From NCBI GenBank assembly GCA_029204225.1, contig CM055095.1, positions 40,664,141 to 40,728,140 of the forward strand: 64,000 nucleotides of DNA, read 5' to 3'. Below the pieces are notes generated by a model, which was given only the letters and a program-made list of their open reading frames with translations, searched no databases and was not told where the DNA came from. This document shows positions 35,388-46,600 of this stretch, one piece after another (the first letter of the stretch is position 1; each line of letters starts with the position of its first letter). The position numbers were made by a program, and so were the translations under genes. This DNA comes from Diphasiastrum complanatum. Its lineage: Eukaryota; Streptophyta; Lycopodiopsida; Lycopodiales; Lycopodiaceae.

Positions 35388-37640
35388 TTGTCTTGGCCTC
35401 TTTTATCAAATCAGTACTGTTGCTGAAAAGCAATGTATCATCCACGTATAAAGTGATAATGATAAAAGACTGCTACACTACTTTGAAGTAAACATTTGAA
35501 TCTGAAGAGCTAGGTGTGTAGCCGTGATCAATAAGGAAAGTATTGATCCTTTGAAACCATGCTCGAGCAGATTGCTTCAAGCCATAAAGTGCCTTATGGA
35601 GTTTACACACATGATTATGTTTACTCTTGATATTATAACCTTCGGGTTGCACCATGTAAATATCTTCTTCGATAACTCCATCGAGATATGTTGTCTGTAC
35701 ATCCATTTGATGTATTTCCAAATCTGCTACAGCGGCAAATGATAGCAAAAGTCGAATAGAAGAATGCTTGATTACTGGACTGAAAGTTTTAGTGTAATCG
35801 ACGTTGTATACCTGAGAAAATCCTCTGGCAACAAGTCATGCTTTTCTTCTGTTGATGCTTCCATCTGCATTGTACTTGACTTTGAGAATCCATTTGCAAT
35901 CAACTGCGTTTCTGTTGGCAGGTAATTCGACAATTGTCCATGTCTGGTTCTTGATAAGAGATGAATACTCTTTATCCATAGCTTCTTTCCAGAGATCTGA
36001 ATCAGGTTGACTGAGTGCCTTTTGGACAGACGTCGGTTCCTAAACAAGGTAGGCTGCAGACTCATCGATATACCGGTTAGGTGGTTTGCTAGTTCTTGAA
36101 GATCTTCTAGGTAATAGAGGAAGTTGATCATCATACTGTAGTTGCTGACCTACAACATCATCATCATCTGATCCGCCATTGATTTGTTGTTCGTCAAAAA
36201 TAGAAGAGCTTGGACCTTCATTGAGAATAGTCAACTGAGGAACTAGGAAGTTCAATGCATCAGGCGCATCTGATAGGTCGGCTACATAGGGACTGCCCTT
36301 TTCTTTGAGGTCTTGAAACTGATCTTCAATGAAGATGACATCTCGGCTAGTGAATATCTTTGACTCGATGGGATCGAACAACTTGTAGGCTTGATCTGAA
36401 GTAGTGTAGCTGATGAAAACACATTTGATACTTTGAAAGTCGAGCTTTTTCCTGAGATCAGGAGGTATCTGTGCAAAAGCAGTACATCCAAAGACTCTTA
36501 AGTTTGATAAAGAAGGTTTGGTACATGTCCAAAGTTTGAATGGTGTTTTGTCTGAGAGACCTTTAGTAGGACATCTATTCTGAATATAGGTAGTTGAAAT
36601 AGCTTCAGCCCAGAAGGACTTCGGAAGTGTCGCATGTATAACATGCACTTTCCCGATTCAACTAAGGTTTTGTTCTTTCTCTTAGAAAGACCATTTGACT
36701 GAGGCGAATAGGAGGTGATGTATTGTTGTTCAATGTCATTGTTAAGGCAATACTCCTTAAATTTGGTGGAGATGTATTCTCCCTCATTATCTGACCTCAG
36801 TGCTTTGATTCGTTTGCCAATTTGATTCTCAGCATGCTCTTTGAATTGTCCGAATTTGATGAAAGCCTCTGAAATTTGTTTAATAAAATAAACAACTGTT
36901 CTTTTGGAGAATTCGTCAATAAAGGTAATGAAATATTTTGCATCTAGAAATGAAGGAGTTTGCATAGGTCCACATATATCTGTATGAACAACATCTAACA
37001 GACCTTTTGCTGCATGCTTATGGTTTGATCTAAAAGGAATCCTAGCCTGCTTTCCAAAGATGCAGCTATGATAGACAGGGAGATCAACCTTACCAGAAGG
37101 ATAGTCGAGATCACGAACCATGGATTGTCTGGACATGTTCAAAATAGATGCATGATTCAAGTGTCCTAAGCAATGATGCCATAGTAATGCTTTATTGAAT
37201 AGAACAGAGGTTTTCAAGGCTTGACTAGACTCAAAATAACAGTGTGCCAATCTATATAAGTAACTTTGTCTCTTGCCGAGTGCAAGGATCTTATTACTCC
37301 TATCAATAATTTTGCATTGATCAGTTTCAAATTCTACCTTATGACCTAAATCTGTAATTCTACTTATTGATAACAGATTTGTAGAGAGTTTAGGAACATA
37401 TAAGACCTTTGATAGTAATTTGAATTGATCATGCTGGAATTGCAATCTTACAGTATCTTCACCTTCAATAGTGTGAGTACTATTGTCACCAAGATGAACA
37501 AATTTTTTCATGATGTAAGGCATGTAGGAGTTGAGGATCTCACGTTGATTGGTCATGTATTGCGTTGCTCCAGAATCAAGAAACCATGAATCATCCAAAA
37601 ATGTGTGTAGTGGGTTTCTTTCCTTGCCTATCCTCAACCC
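35388..37640 (-). pseudogene. Copia family B protease-integrase-RT, cut by copia A
   Basis: On the minus strand: protease box WFLDSGATQYMTNQ near 37590-37550; LYVPKLSTNLLSISRI; integrase zinc domain LWHHCLGHLNHASIL and SCIFGKQ (an upstream Cys is Tyr here but Cys in the sister at 60.0 kb); core HTDICGPM, FIDEFSKRTVV (second Asp of the usual DD pair is Glu), EGEYISTKF, YSPQSNGLSKRKN. After a frame change, WAEAISTTYIQNRCP, then RT pieces QMDVQTTYLDG, HKALYGLKQSARAWF and LYVDDTLLFS. Coding stops at 35388, where the copia A LTR begins. Gag and LTR are not attached; 37640-37680 leads to an LTR. Confidence 0.9.
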
Positions 37641-37679
37641 AAGATCTAATCAATCTAGCATTGAGGAGATGAAGTTAGT

Positions 37680-38355
37680 TGTCACGCGTGGATTCGTTCC
37701 CATGAGAGCGATATCATAGTTCAGATTTCAACATGAATGGAAGATTCACATCTAACTCTACCATCCACTAACCCTAAGCATTAACACTACATCCATTAGC
37801 ACCTAGATCCACAATGAAGATAGCTTACTCTTTCTCTCTCTCCCTTTCTCTCTCATAAAAAGTATAAAAACATGCAATCTTAATAACAATCAGATCCAAC
37901 AATTAGCAAAACACAATAAAAAAATGAGAGATGGAGGAAAAGTGATAGAGAGCAAGGACATTTGTAAATCCATTTCACAAGAGATCCAATCTGCTTTATT
38001 GAAATGAAGATATGAACATGTGTAGCAAACTCGAGTTGGTCTCTTTTTATAGTAGAGAGGAGGACCCTGGCCTCTGAAGCCTATTGGTCCGTTTTTGCCT
38101 CCCTAACTGTTCAAATTTTAAAAAGAGTGGGAACTCGTTCAAATTGGAGGAAAACCCAACTTTATTCTCTAACTTGACATTTAGGCCCCATGACATTAAA
38201 AGTCCCGCAAAAAGGCCTAAAGTCCTTTTATTAACTTTCTAATTAATCAGATCTCTATGTGATCATCAGGTTGGATTTACACACGCAGGGTGCCAAATCC
38301 CTTTCACTTATTAACTAGCGTTAGGATTGCCTTGGGATCTACAAACCCTCCAACA
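37680..38355 (-). repeat. LTR of about 676 bp, second family
   Basis: The ends are TGTCACGCG at 37680 and CTCCAACA at 38355; read on the minus strand TGTTGGAGGG...GTGACA. Its last 465 bp are repeated at 1-465. No target duplication is evident around it, and no internal region of a matching element is next to it, so it is solo-like or deletion-derived. Confidence 0.65.
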
Positions 38356-38369
38356 ATATCCTCCACCAA

Positions 38370-38930
38370 AACTGGTGGCGGTCCCATGACACCTACGAAA
38401 TGAAGTTACTATGGGCTTTTATTTGCTTCACGTCAAATCTTTATTAAATGATACTGCACCTTCTCCATGAAATCGAGTCGAGTAGTGTTGAAATCTAGAT
38501 TGTGCGACAAAAAACAATGGTGGGCTCCGACGATCCACTTTTTGGCTAATGAGTGTATAGCATTTAAAATCTTTGGGCATATCATGCTGGACTACATCTG
38601 CTTGTTCTTTGTCAAAAGGACTTGTCTAGGATCTTCATATAGCCTTCTTAGTAGGAATTGATCATGGAGGTGATGACTTCTAAGAGGATAAACTCTTCTT
38701 CGAAGGTGAAGACTTCCTAGACGATGATGTCTTGGTAGAACTCTGACTTGTAGAATCATCCTTGACTTTTCCTTTGCCTTTATCTAGTAAGGGTGGCACA
38801 TTCTTTGAATCAATCTTTTGAGGAGGATTTTCCCATTTCAGGACCGTATTATAATGTTGCTTGGCTTGTTTCTTGATCTATGTGAGAACGTTGCGATTAA
38901 ACATGAGGTCCAAAACATGCTATTTACATT
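38370..38930 (-). pseudogene. Decayed ORF with Lys/Ser-rich segment, unrecognised
   Basis: On the minus strand one segment (about 38900-38690) encodes NTVLKWENPPQKIDSKNVPPL then a KGKGKVKDDSTSQSSTKTSSSRKSSPSKKS run. Stops interrupt the rest. The low-complexity basic tail resembles the linker of unknown retroelement ORFs. No family is recognised. Confidence 0.3.
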
Positions 38931-38984
38931 AGCTCAATTGTGACTCAACTCAAAACTTTTTCCAACTTTTTTTTCTAATAGCTT

Positions 38985-39240
38985 CAGAAGTCGACCAAAC
39001 CAAGTCCTATGCTTCCAGTCTCGATCGAGCCGAGTCTCAGTCCTTGTGTTAGATCTCGACCGAGTCCTCTGCTTCCAGTCTTGACCGAGCCGAGTCTCAG
39101 TCCTTGTGTCGAACGAGTCCTCTACTCCTAGTCTCAACCGAGCCAAGCTTCAGATCCTTCAGTTTGATCTCGACCGAGAGCCTCAGTCATCTGCTTCCAG
39201 CCTCAACCGAGCCAACCCTCATACCTTTGTATCCTCTATG
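38985..39240. repeat. Tandem repeat with TCTCGACCGAG core
   Basis: Four to five imperfect copies of a unit of about 60 bp: CTTCCAGTCTCGACCGAG, then CCGAGTCTCAGTCCTTGTGT. The core is the inverse of the phrase at 16862-17090. A 70-codon minus frame over it (RTETRLDRDW) only reflects the repeats. Confidence 0.6.
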
Positions 39241-39279
39241 GATCGAGCTGAGTCTACAACAGAACGATCAATATAACAA

Positions 39280-40260
39280 AACATGTCATCACATAACTCT
39301 TCCGGTTCTGATGATCCTGATTTCGAAAAAATTGTGATAAGCATGGGCACTCTCGATATCCCTGAGATGAACACTTGGTACTAGGAAGCACATCAGTTCT
39401 TGAAACAAATCGAGTTCCAGTTCCCTCCTATGACTAGATATCAGAGCCCATCCATCCTGCATATTGCTTATGTCTCTTACAACCACAATGACAGATCTTT
39501 TCGATTTATATTACCTCCTAACGTGACCATGATTTATATCATCCCTATTGTTGGAGCTGAACTCCACACTTTTGGCTTCCCTAGAGGACCAAACATGGTC
39601 AGTAGAACACTCCAAAAGATAGAATCCACAACATACTACAAGTTCATAGATCCTTCAGTGGATAAGTGGAAGAACAAAGATGGCTACCACGTTGACGCAA
39701 TCAATGATAAACCCTTAGTTGCTGCATGTGCCTATCTGAAAAAGTACACACAACATTACAGGTCCAAGATTCTGTGTATCCCGATGATGCTCTTTCACAT
39801 GATGGCAGATTCCAGGCTACATAGTCAGAACTTATGACTCGGCTCAATTTGCTTCAAACTACCTTCATGAATGTTTCAAGAACAAACAACCCTCCACTCT
39901 ACTAAGCTATCTTCTGACGGATGTTACACTGCAGCAGCTGAGCCATCGACCAAAGATCCGAGACCTGTTGATGCTAGCTGATAAAGCTTGGGAGTCTCCA
40001 GCAGCTCCAACCAAGAAGACAAAGTCTCTATCCCAACATACGGCCACAGACCCAACACAAGCAGCTTCTTAGAAGAGGAAGAGCTCCTCCTCTCAACAAG
40101 GGCCAACTATAAAGCATCAGAAGACTGGCCTAACAAAGCTGCCACTAATAATGACACCCACGTCCTCTGCATCATAGACGAGGGATCCTTCTGCTCACAA
40201 AGAAGACGACACCACCCTGGCCCAACAACCACATACACGCGAAGCCAGGAAAAGAATTAA
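39280..40260 (+). pseudogene. Unrecognised decayed ORF, about 300 codons in pieces
   Basis: The frame reads through MGTLDIPEMNTWY, a stop at 39381, QFLKQIEFQFPPM and a globular part to 39836. After a frame change near 39815 it continues GYIVRTYDSAQFASNYLHECF, LLTDVTLQQLSHRPKIRDLL and a Lys/Ser/Thr-rich tail. Position between two copia remnants and the basic tail suggest a gag-like or other mobile-element ORF. No known motif is visible. Confidence 0.35.
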
Positions 40261-40689
40261 AATGCAAGCGAGGCGACAAGCTGAACATCAGATGAAACAG
40301 AGTCTAACGGGACAGAGTTAGAAGGAAAACAACTTGTACGAAAATCCAGAGCCAAGAAAGCGGCCTCACAATCTCCATCTAGGTCAGATGGCTCACAAGC
40401 AACAAGCTCCTCACAACACACATGACATCCCAACAGGAGTCCTCACCAGCTCATGTCGTGGATACTACAGTCACATCCATAGCTGTTGACACATCAGTTG
40501 TGGACTCCCGAGTCATTCCACGAGATTTAGTTGCAACTCCACTGCCCACCACCTTGTTGTTCGCAAAGCTCCTTGCTAGTATTTATTGACTTTTCTTCAG
40601 TCTCATCCACCCAGGGCCAAAGTGCTTCTCCTCTTAGATTAAGCAAAGTCTTCACCTTCCATGCTAGGTATTTTGAACCATCTACATGA

Positions 40690-42093
40690 AGTACTATGCA
40701 AATCTTTGATTAAATCCTAATAGTGCCATTGGTGGAATCACACCCTTTGAAGCTTTGTATAGCAAAAAGCCAAATCTAAAAGATTTGAAAGTTTTTGGAT
40801 GTATTTGTTATGTCCACATTCCTTTAGAAGTAAGAAAGAAAGAAGATGCTACTTCATTTAAATTCATTTTTTTGGTTATAGTGAATGTAGCAAGGGATAT
40901 AGGATTTATGATACTATCTCTAAGAAAGTTAAAGTAAGTAGAGATGTTCTCTTTGATGAATCTCACAATGATAAAGTGAATGAGAGCTCATCTAACTCTC
41001 ATGTTGTCAAAGATCTTGAAAAGATCGAGGAAGAGCTTCAAGATGATGAATACTTTGAGGATCTATCTCAATATCCGAGAAGGCCAAGTAGATATCTACA
41101 AGGCACAAGGCCAAGCCATCAAGGCTCACCTATATTGAGAAGGGCAAGCAAAGGGGTGATTATCATCTTATCACTTCCTACACTTTCTTGACTACTATGC
41201 TTGAAGAACCATCTTGTTTTGAAGATGCTATTAAGTCACAATGAAAGATGCTATGCAAGTTGAGTTTGATGCACTAATGGAAAATCAAACTTGGGACTTG
41301 TAAATCTTTCACATGGAAAGAAGCCACTTTCTTGTAAGTGGATTTATAGATTGAAGTACAATCAAGATGGATCCATTATTAAGTACAAAGCAAGGATTGT
41401 AGCAAAAGGTTTCTTGCAAAATAATGGCATAGATTATGATGAACCCTTTTCTCCTGTTGCTAAGCTTGTCACCATAAGATTGATCATTTGTCTTGCTATT
41501 TCTTTCAAATCGGAGCTTTTCCACCTTGATGTGACTAATGCTTGCCTAAATGGATTCTTGGAAGAAGAGATCTACATTTTTCAACCCGAGGGCTTCATCA
41601 AGGAAGGGGATGAAGACAAAGTTTGCTTCTTGAAGAAGTCTTTATGGACTCAAGCAAGCACCTAGAGCTCTAGGTTGCATCACTATCTCTATTCTATTGG
41701 TTTTGTGATAAGCTCTTATGAGCCTTCATTGTATGTCAAATGCAATGATGGCAAGATCATTATTTTGGTTTTGTGTGTTGATGACATTATTTTCACAGGT
41801 AATGATCTTAAGGGCATAAGAGATGTCAAGATGGCATTGTCTAGTGAATACAAGATGGTAGATCTAGGACTTCTTAAGTTCAGACTTGGTATAGAAGTCT
41901 CTAGAAGCAATGATTTTACTTTCATTTGTTAATCAAAGTATGCTACTTACATCTTAGAAAAGTTTGGAATGAAAGATTGTAAAGAAATTGAAACTCCTAT
42001 GGAGCAAGTTGTGAAAGTTTCTATTGATGGTGATGAAACATCCTTTGAGGACATCACACTCAATAGAAAACTTATTGGCTCCTTGATCTATTT
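40690..42093 (+). pseudogene. Copia family E integrase end and reverse transcriptase, interrupted by copia D
   Basis: Integrase C-terminal part: GGITPFEALYSKKPNLKDLKVFGCICYVHIPLEVRKKED (40730-40850) and VSRDVLFDESH (40935-40970). RT: KPLSCKWIYRLKYNQDGS, KARIVAKGFLQ, FHLDVTNACLNGFLEEEIY, CVDDIIFTGND (41775-41805, the YVDD box reads CVDD), ETPMEQVV, SFEDITLNRKLIGSLIYF. The sequence stops inside the GSLIY box at 42093, where TGTTGGAAAT of the copia D LTR starts. It is related to family A but distinct. Confidence 0.85.
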
Positions 42094-42430
42094 TGTTGGA
42101 AATGGTGAACTCATGCAACCATTCCCTGGCATTTCCCAAAGTGACCGACAAAGCAGCCATTCTCAAAAGGGCCGACATATCAGCACTCGTTGACATATCA
42201 AACCCCCTACCAAAAGTTGAAGTGCCAAAAAAGATTATCGAGCATGGCCGACATATCGACCTCCCAACGACGGGCATCCGATTCATTGGAAAGGTAAGTC
42301 AGATGATGAGGACATCTGGGAGAAAGAAGACCGGTTTTTTTTTGCCACGTGGATGTCAAATTTCGACGGCTTGGCCATGTGGACTTCGGATTTGAATCGT
42401 TTCTTACATAAATGAAGAAATCCTCATGTA

Positions 42431-43707
42431 GATTGAAGACTGTGAGTGTAGCCATGAAGCGTGGAGAAGGCTAAAGCATAAGTACGAAGTGAGCACTGCC
42501 GCATCAATGATGCACCTACACAATTAGCTACAAAGATTGCGATGGGATGGCAATTACTTGGATCAGCATATTGAGAAGATCAAAATGATCTTCGCTCAAC
42601 TATCAGCATCTGGACAGGAGCATCAGATCCCAATGCCACAGCAGCTAATGTACTTCATGAAATCTCTACCTTCTTCTTATCAGCCTCTGCGGATGCTTAT
42701 CCTAAGCTTACTAAAGATAAAATTCGACAGAGCAGTCAGCCTTGTTGCAGATGAAAGACTGATGAGAGATGAAGGAGAGACAAGCAACGACCAGGAGAAG
42801 GCCCTTTTTAGAAAGGGAAAGAAGAAATACAAAAACAAGCCCAGATTTGACAAGGCTCAATCAAGGCCATCGACAAGAGGCAACAACAACAACAAAGACA
42901 CTTCTTCTTGTGATCACTATAACAAACCGGGACACTCAGCCGACAGATGATAGTTCAACCTGACAATCCCTTTCATGCACTGCAAGAAGAAAGGTCATTC
43001 AGCATATGAATACCGATACAACCCAAAGCGGAAGAACAAAGGAGAAAAAGCAAATGTTGCAGAGTCATCAAAGGATGCAGATAAGGGCAACAATGCAAAG
43101 GATGCAGATAAGGGCAACAATGTATTCACAATCATTGATGAAGCATCAACAAGCTACACTGAGCATGACTATCATATAGTCATCGACTCATGATCTACGT
43201 CATACATAACCTGCAAAAAAAATGTCTTGATCAATTTCAAGACACTCCACAATGCAAGAGCAATGATACTAGGTGATGGAAGTAGACACGATGTGGAAGG
43301 CATCGGGACTCTACATCTATGTACATTGTCCGGATATACAAAACTGCAAGGAGCACTTTATGTGCCAACGCTCAGAAGAGACTTGCTCTCTGTGTCGAGG
43401 ATCGTCGATCTTGGTGCATGGGTCCTGTTTGACGGGAACGTATGCCGAATAATCGAGCAAAAATCAAGCAAGTTGCTGACTGTCGGATCAAGACAAGAAA
43501 ATCTTTACCAAACGGAGATCATTAGCAGACATGATAGCATATTAAATGCATCAAAAAATGAAGATCATCTCTGGCACAGAAGAATGTATCTTCAAAATAT
43601 GAGAAGTTTGTACGACATGAGCAGAAAAGAGATTGTCACAGGTCTGAAAATAACAAGACCTGACACCAACTTTTGTGAAGCCTGTCAGAAAGGCAAACAA
43701 CATTGAA
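42431..43707 (+). pseudogene. Copia D gag and protease
   Basis: Gag spans 42431-42950 (HEAWRRLKHKYEVS, DQHIEKIKMIFAQL, MYFMKSLPSSYQPL). The knuckle region has two partly broken CCHC motifs: CDHYNKPGHS, then HCKKKGHSAYEY at 42978-43013. A 27-bp tandem duplication (KDADKGNNA twice, 43071-43124) extends the linker. In the protease the DSG box reads DS followed by a TGA at 43192. YVPTLRRDLLSVSRI marks the joint to integrase, followed by LWHRRMYLQNMRSLYDMS and CEACQKGKQH. Stops make the polyprotein discontinuous. Confidence 0.8.
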
Positions 43708-45110
43708 GTCCATGTGTGCATGAAGGAAGAAGAGCCAAGGACATTCTTGAGTTCATTCACTCATATGTGTGCAGACCGATGAAAGTCAACTCACTCTCAA
43801 GATCGTGACACTTCGTCACTTTCATTGATGATTGTAGCCGGATGACAACAATATATTACATAAAAAATCAGAAGTGTTTGATGCCTTCAAGAAGTTCGTG
43901 GCATTTGCTGAAAGACACACCTCCAAGAAAGTGCAAATTATCAGGTCCGACAGTGGAGGTGAATACAAAAGCAAGGAGTTCTCAAACTTTTGCCAAGAAC
44001 AAGGAATCGAGCATCAATTCACACCTGCTTATACACCACAGTACAATGGTGTAGCAGAAAGAAAAAATAGGATGCTTGTCGAAGGAGCCAGATGCATGAT
44101 GGCACAGGCTCAGTTTCAAGCCAATTTTGGGCGGAGACAATTGCTGTAGCTGTGTACCTGTAGAACAGATCGACAACGACAACTCTAGAAGACAAAACGT
44201 CGTATGAAATGTGGACAGGTGAAAAGCCCGATCTATCGTATGTACGTGTGTTCGGATGTGCAACATATATGCACATACCAAAAGAAAAAAGGAGTAAGTT
44301 GGACGAAAAGTCTGAGCTGACAATCATGGTTGGATACTCGAACGGATCACAAATCTACCGACTCTAGAACCCAACCTGAAAGAAAGTGGTGTTGAGCAGA
44401 GATGTGAGGTTTGATGAGTCGACCTTTCTTGAAACCAAGGAAGCTAAGGGTTATGAAATCTTCACACTGCTGCCAATTCATGAGGGCGATCAAAGACAGA
44501 CATCGACACAGAATGTCGAGCCACAAACTCCAGAGCAGGAAGGTGAAGACCAACTAGATGAAGAAGACAAAAAAGACAAAACAGACCAGCAGTGACAAGT
44601 CGGACCAAGGAGGTCAACAAGAATGAGAATACAGCCTAAACGATACATCGACAACCTGTAGTGGAGTGAAGATACAAATGTCAAATATTGCAGCTTTATT
44701 GAAGAGCCAACAATATATCGAGAGGTTGTCCAGGGTCCAGAAGGAGAATCTTGGAAGCAAGCAATGTCGGAGGTGATGGAATCGATGAGGTTGAATCAAG
44801 CATGGACACTTGAGCCACTACCCGAAGGAAAGAAGACTGCCGACTGCAAATGGGTATACAAAAGAAAGATAAGGTCAGATGAAAATGTCGGACGCTACAA
44901 AGCCAGACTTGTCGCCAAGGGCGACACATAGAGGTATGGTGTTGATTATTTTGACACATATTCACCAATGGTCAAAATGGCGAGCATTCGACTATTTCTC
45001 ATCTATGCAACAAAATACGATCTGGAAGTGCATCAGATCGATATCAAACAACCTTTCTCCATGGAGAATGATTTACTCCTACAACACTCGACTGTAATGT
45101 ATACATTAAA
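43707..45110 (+). pseudogene. Copia D integrase and first half of reverse transcriptase
   Basis: Integrase core: FVTFIDDCSRMTTIYYIKN (43815-43865), a frameshift, RSDSGGEYKSKEFSNF and TPQYNGVAERKNRMLVEGAR. Then GEKPDLSYVRVFGCATYMHIPKE (44220-44285) and VLSRDVRFDE. RT starts with ESWKQAMSEVMESM (44745), CKWVYKRKI, YKARLVAKGDT followed by an amber stop, and FDTYSPMVKMASIRLFL. The FLNG region is frame-shifted and lost near 45050. The first integrase Asp region (HSYVCRPM) has Tyr in place of Asp. Confidence 0.8.
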
Positions 45111-46090
45111 AGTATAGAAGTAAGTTTGTGATTCTGACAATCTTTGTAGATGACTCTTTAATGATAGGAAATTGTCTGACATTAATCAACAATACAAAGA
45201 GTCAAATATCTGCAAGCTATGAAATCACAGATTTAGGAGAAGCGATGAAATGTCTGGGGCTGAAAATCAAAATAGATTGAACAAGAAAGCTCATGCACCT
45301 GAATCAATCAAAGTATGTAGAAAAAATATTGAAGCAGTACCAAACGTTTGACTACAAAGAAAAAGCCACACCAATGATAGCTAGAGCCAGATTGTTGAAG
45401 CAAGACTATCCAAGGACAGAAGAAGAAAGACATAAGATGGAAGGTATACAATACCAAAACCTGATTGGTAGTCGGATGTACCTTACAATATGTACCATAC
45501 CCGACTTGGCCTTCTCTGTCTATCCATTGAGTCAATTCTCTTCTAACCCTGGCATGGCACATTGGGTAATGGCAAAATGCATATTGCAATATCTAAATGG
45601 CACTCAAAATATGGGATTGACCTACAAAGTCGAAGAAGAATTCAAGCTGCAACACTATAGTGATGCAAGTTGGGTGAGCTGCAAAGATGACAACAAGTCT
45701 GTAACAAGTGGCTGTTCGATTGCATGCTGAGCAACAATAAATTGGATCTGCAAGAAGCAGACACTGGTAGCTCAATCCTCTTGCGAAGCCGAATATGTGG
45801 TAGCATCAAAGATGGCAAATGAGGTTATATGGTTGCAGATGATGCTAGAAGCAAGTGGCATATAACATAGAGAAGCATGCACCATGATGATGGATTCTCA
45901 AAGTGCCATATATCTAGCCCAAGATCCAATCTTCCATTCGAAGACCAAGCGCATACCTATGAAGTACCATCATAATCGAGACCTGATCTCAAAAGGAGAG
46001 CTCTTGTTAAATACATAAAATCAGAAGACATGATTGCAGACCTGTTGACCAAGCCGCTGGACAAACCACTATTTATAAAACACAGAAAAT
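45110..46090 (+). pseudogene. Copia D second half of RT and RNase H
   Basis: RT resumes with VILTIFVDDSLMIGN at 45130-45175 (catalytic VDD), YEITDLGEAMKCLGLKI, then QSKYVEKILKQYQ and YQNLIGSRMYLTICTIPDLAF. RNase H: YSDASWVSCKDDNKSVTSG (45655-45715), SSCEAEYVVAS, DSQSAIYLAQDPIFHSKTKR and IADLLTKPLDKPLF. At least three stops interrupt it. It ends about 35 bp before the polypurine tract at 46131-46139. Confidence 0.8.
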
Positions 46091-46600
46091 CAATGGAAAT
46101 TGGATAAACGAAAAGAAGGTTGCATCGTTCAAGAGGGAGTGTTGGAAATGGTGAACTCATGCAACCATTCCCTATCCCAAAGTGACCGACAAAGCAGGCA
46201 TTCTCGAAAGGGCCGACATATCAGCACTCGCCGACATATTGGACCCCCTACCAAAAGTTGAAGTGCCGAAAAAGATTATCGAGCATGGCCAACATATTGA
46301 CCTCCCAACGACGGGTGTAAAGCTATCAAGCTGCCACGCTCGTCCACCAAAAGGCAACGTTACTAGAGAGACAATTAACTAGAAATTTAGCATTAAGTTG
46401 TTTTGTAATTCTCCTAAAAGCTATCTTGTAAACTCCACATAGTGGATAACATAAAAATATAGATTAAACACACAAAAAAGCGTGAGAGTACATGTGTGCA
46501 GACAAAGAATAGAGCTGTGCATGAAAGTCTGCCAACGAACAGATTACACCAACCAAGGGGAGCATCAGTTCGCCAACGAGCGAGATACTGAATGATTCAT

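Larger units (their letters stand above)
42094..46600 (+). mobile_element. Copia family D element inserted in copia E
   Basis: The 5' LTR starts at 42094 (TGTTGGAAATGGTGAAC) and is kept for about 180 bp; it passes straight into gag near 42280, so the rest of the LTR, primer site and leader are deleted. The 3' LTR starts at 46140 after the polypurine tract AAGAGGGAG and matches the 5' LTR over that length. The two LTR copies differ at roughly one base in ten, so the insertion is not recent. The repeated GGCCGACATATCAGCACTC phrase is diagnostic for this LTR. The right end is uncertain, set near 46600. Confidence 0.8.
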
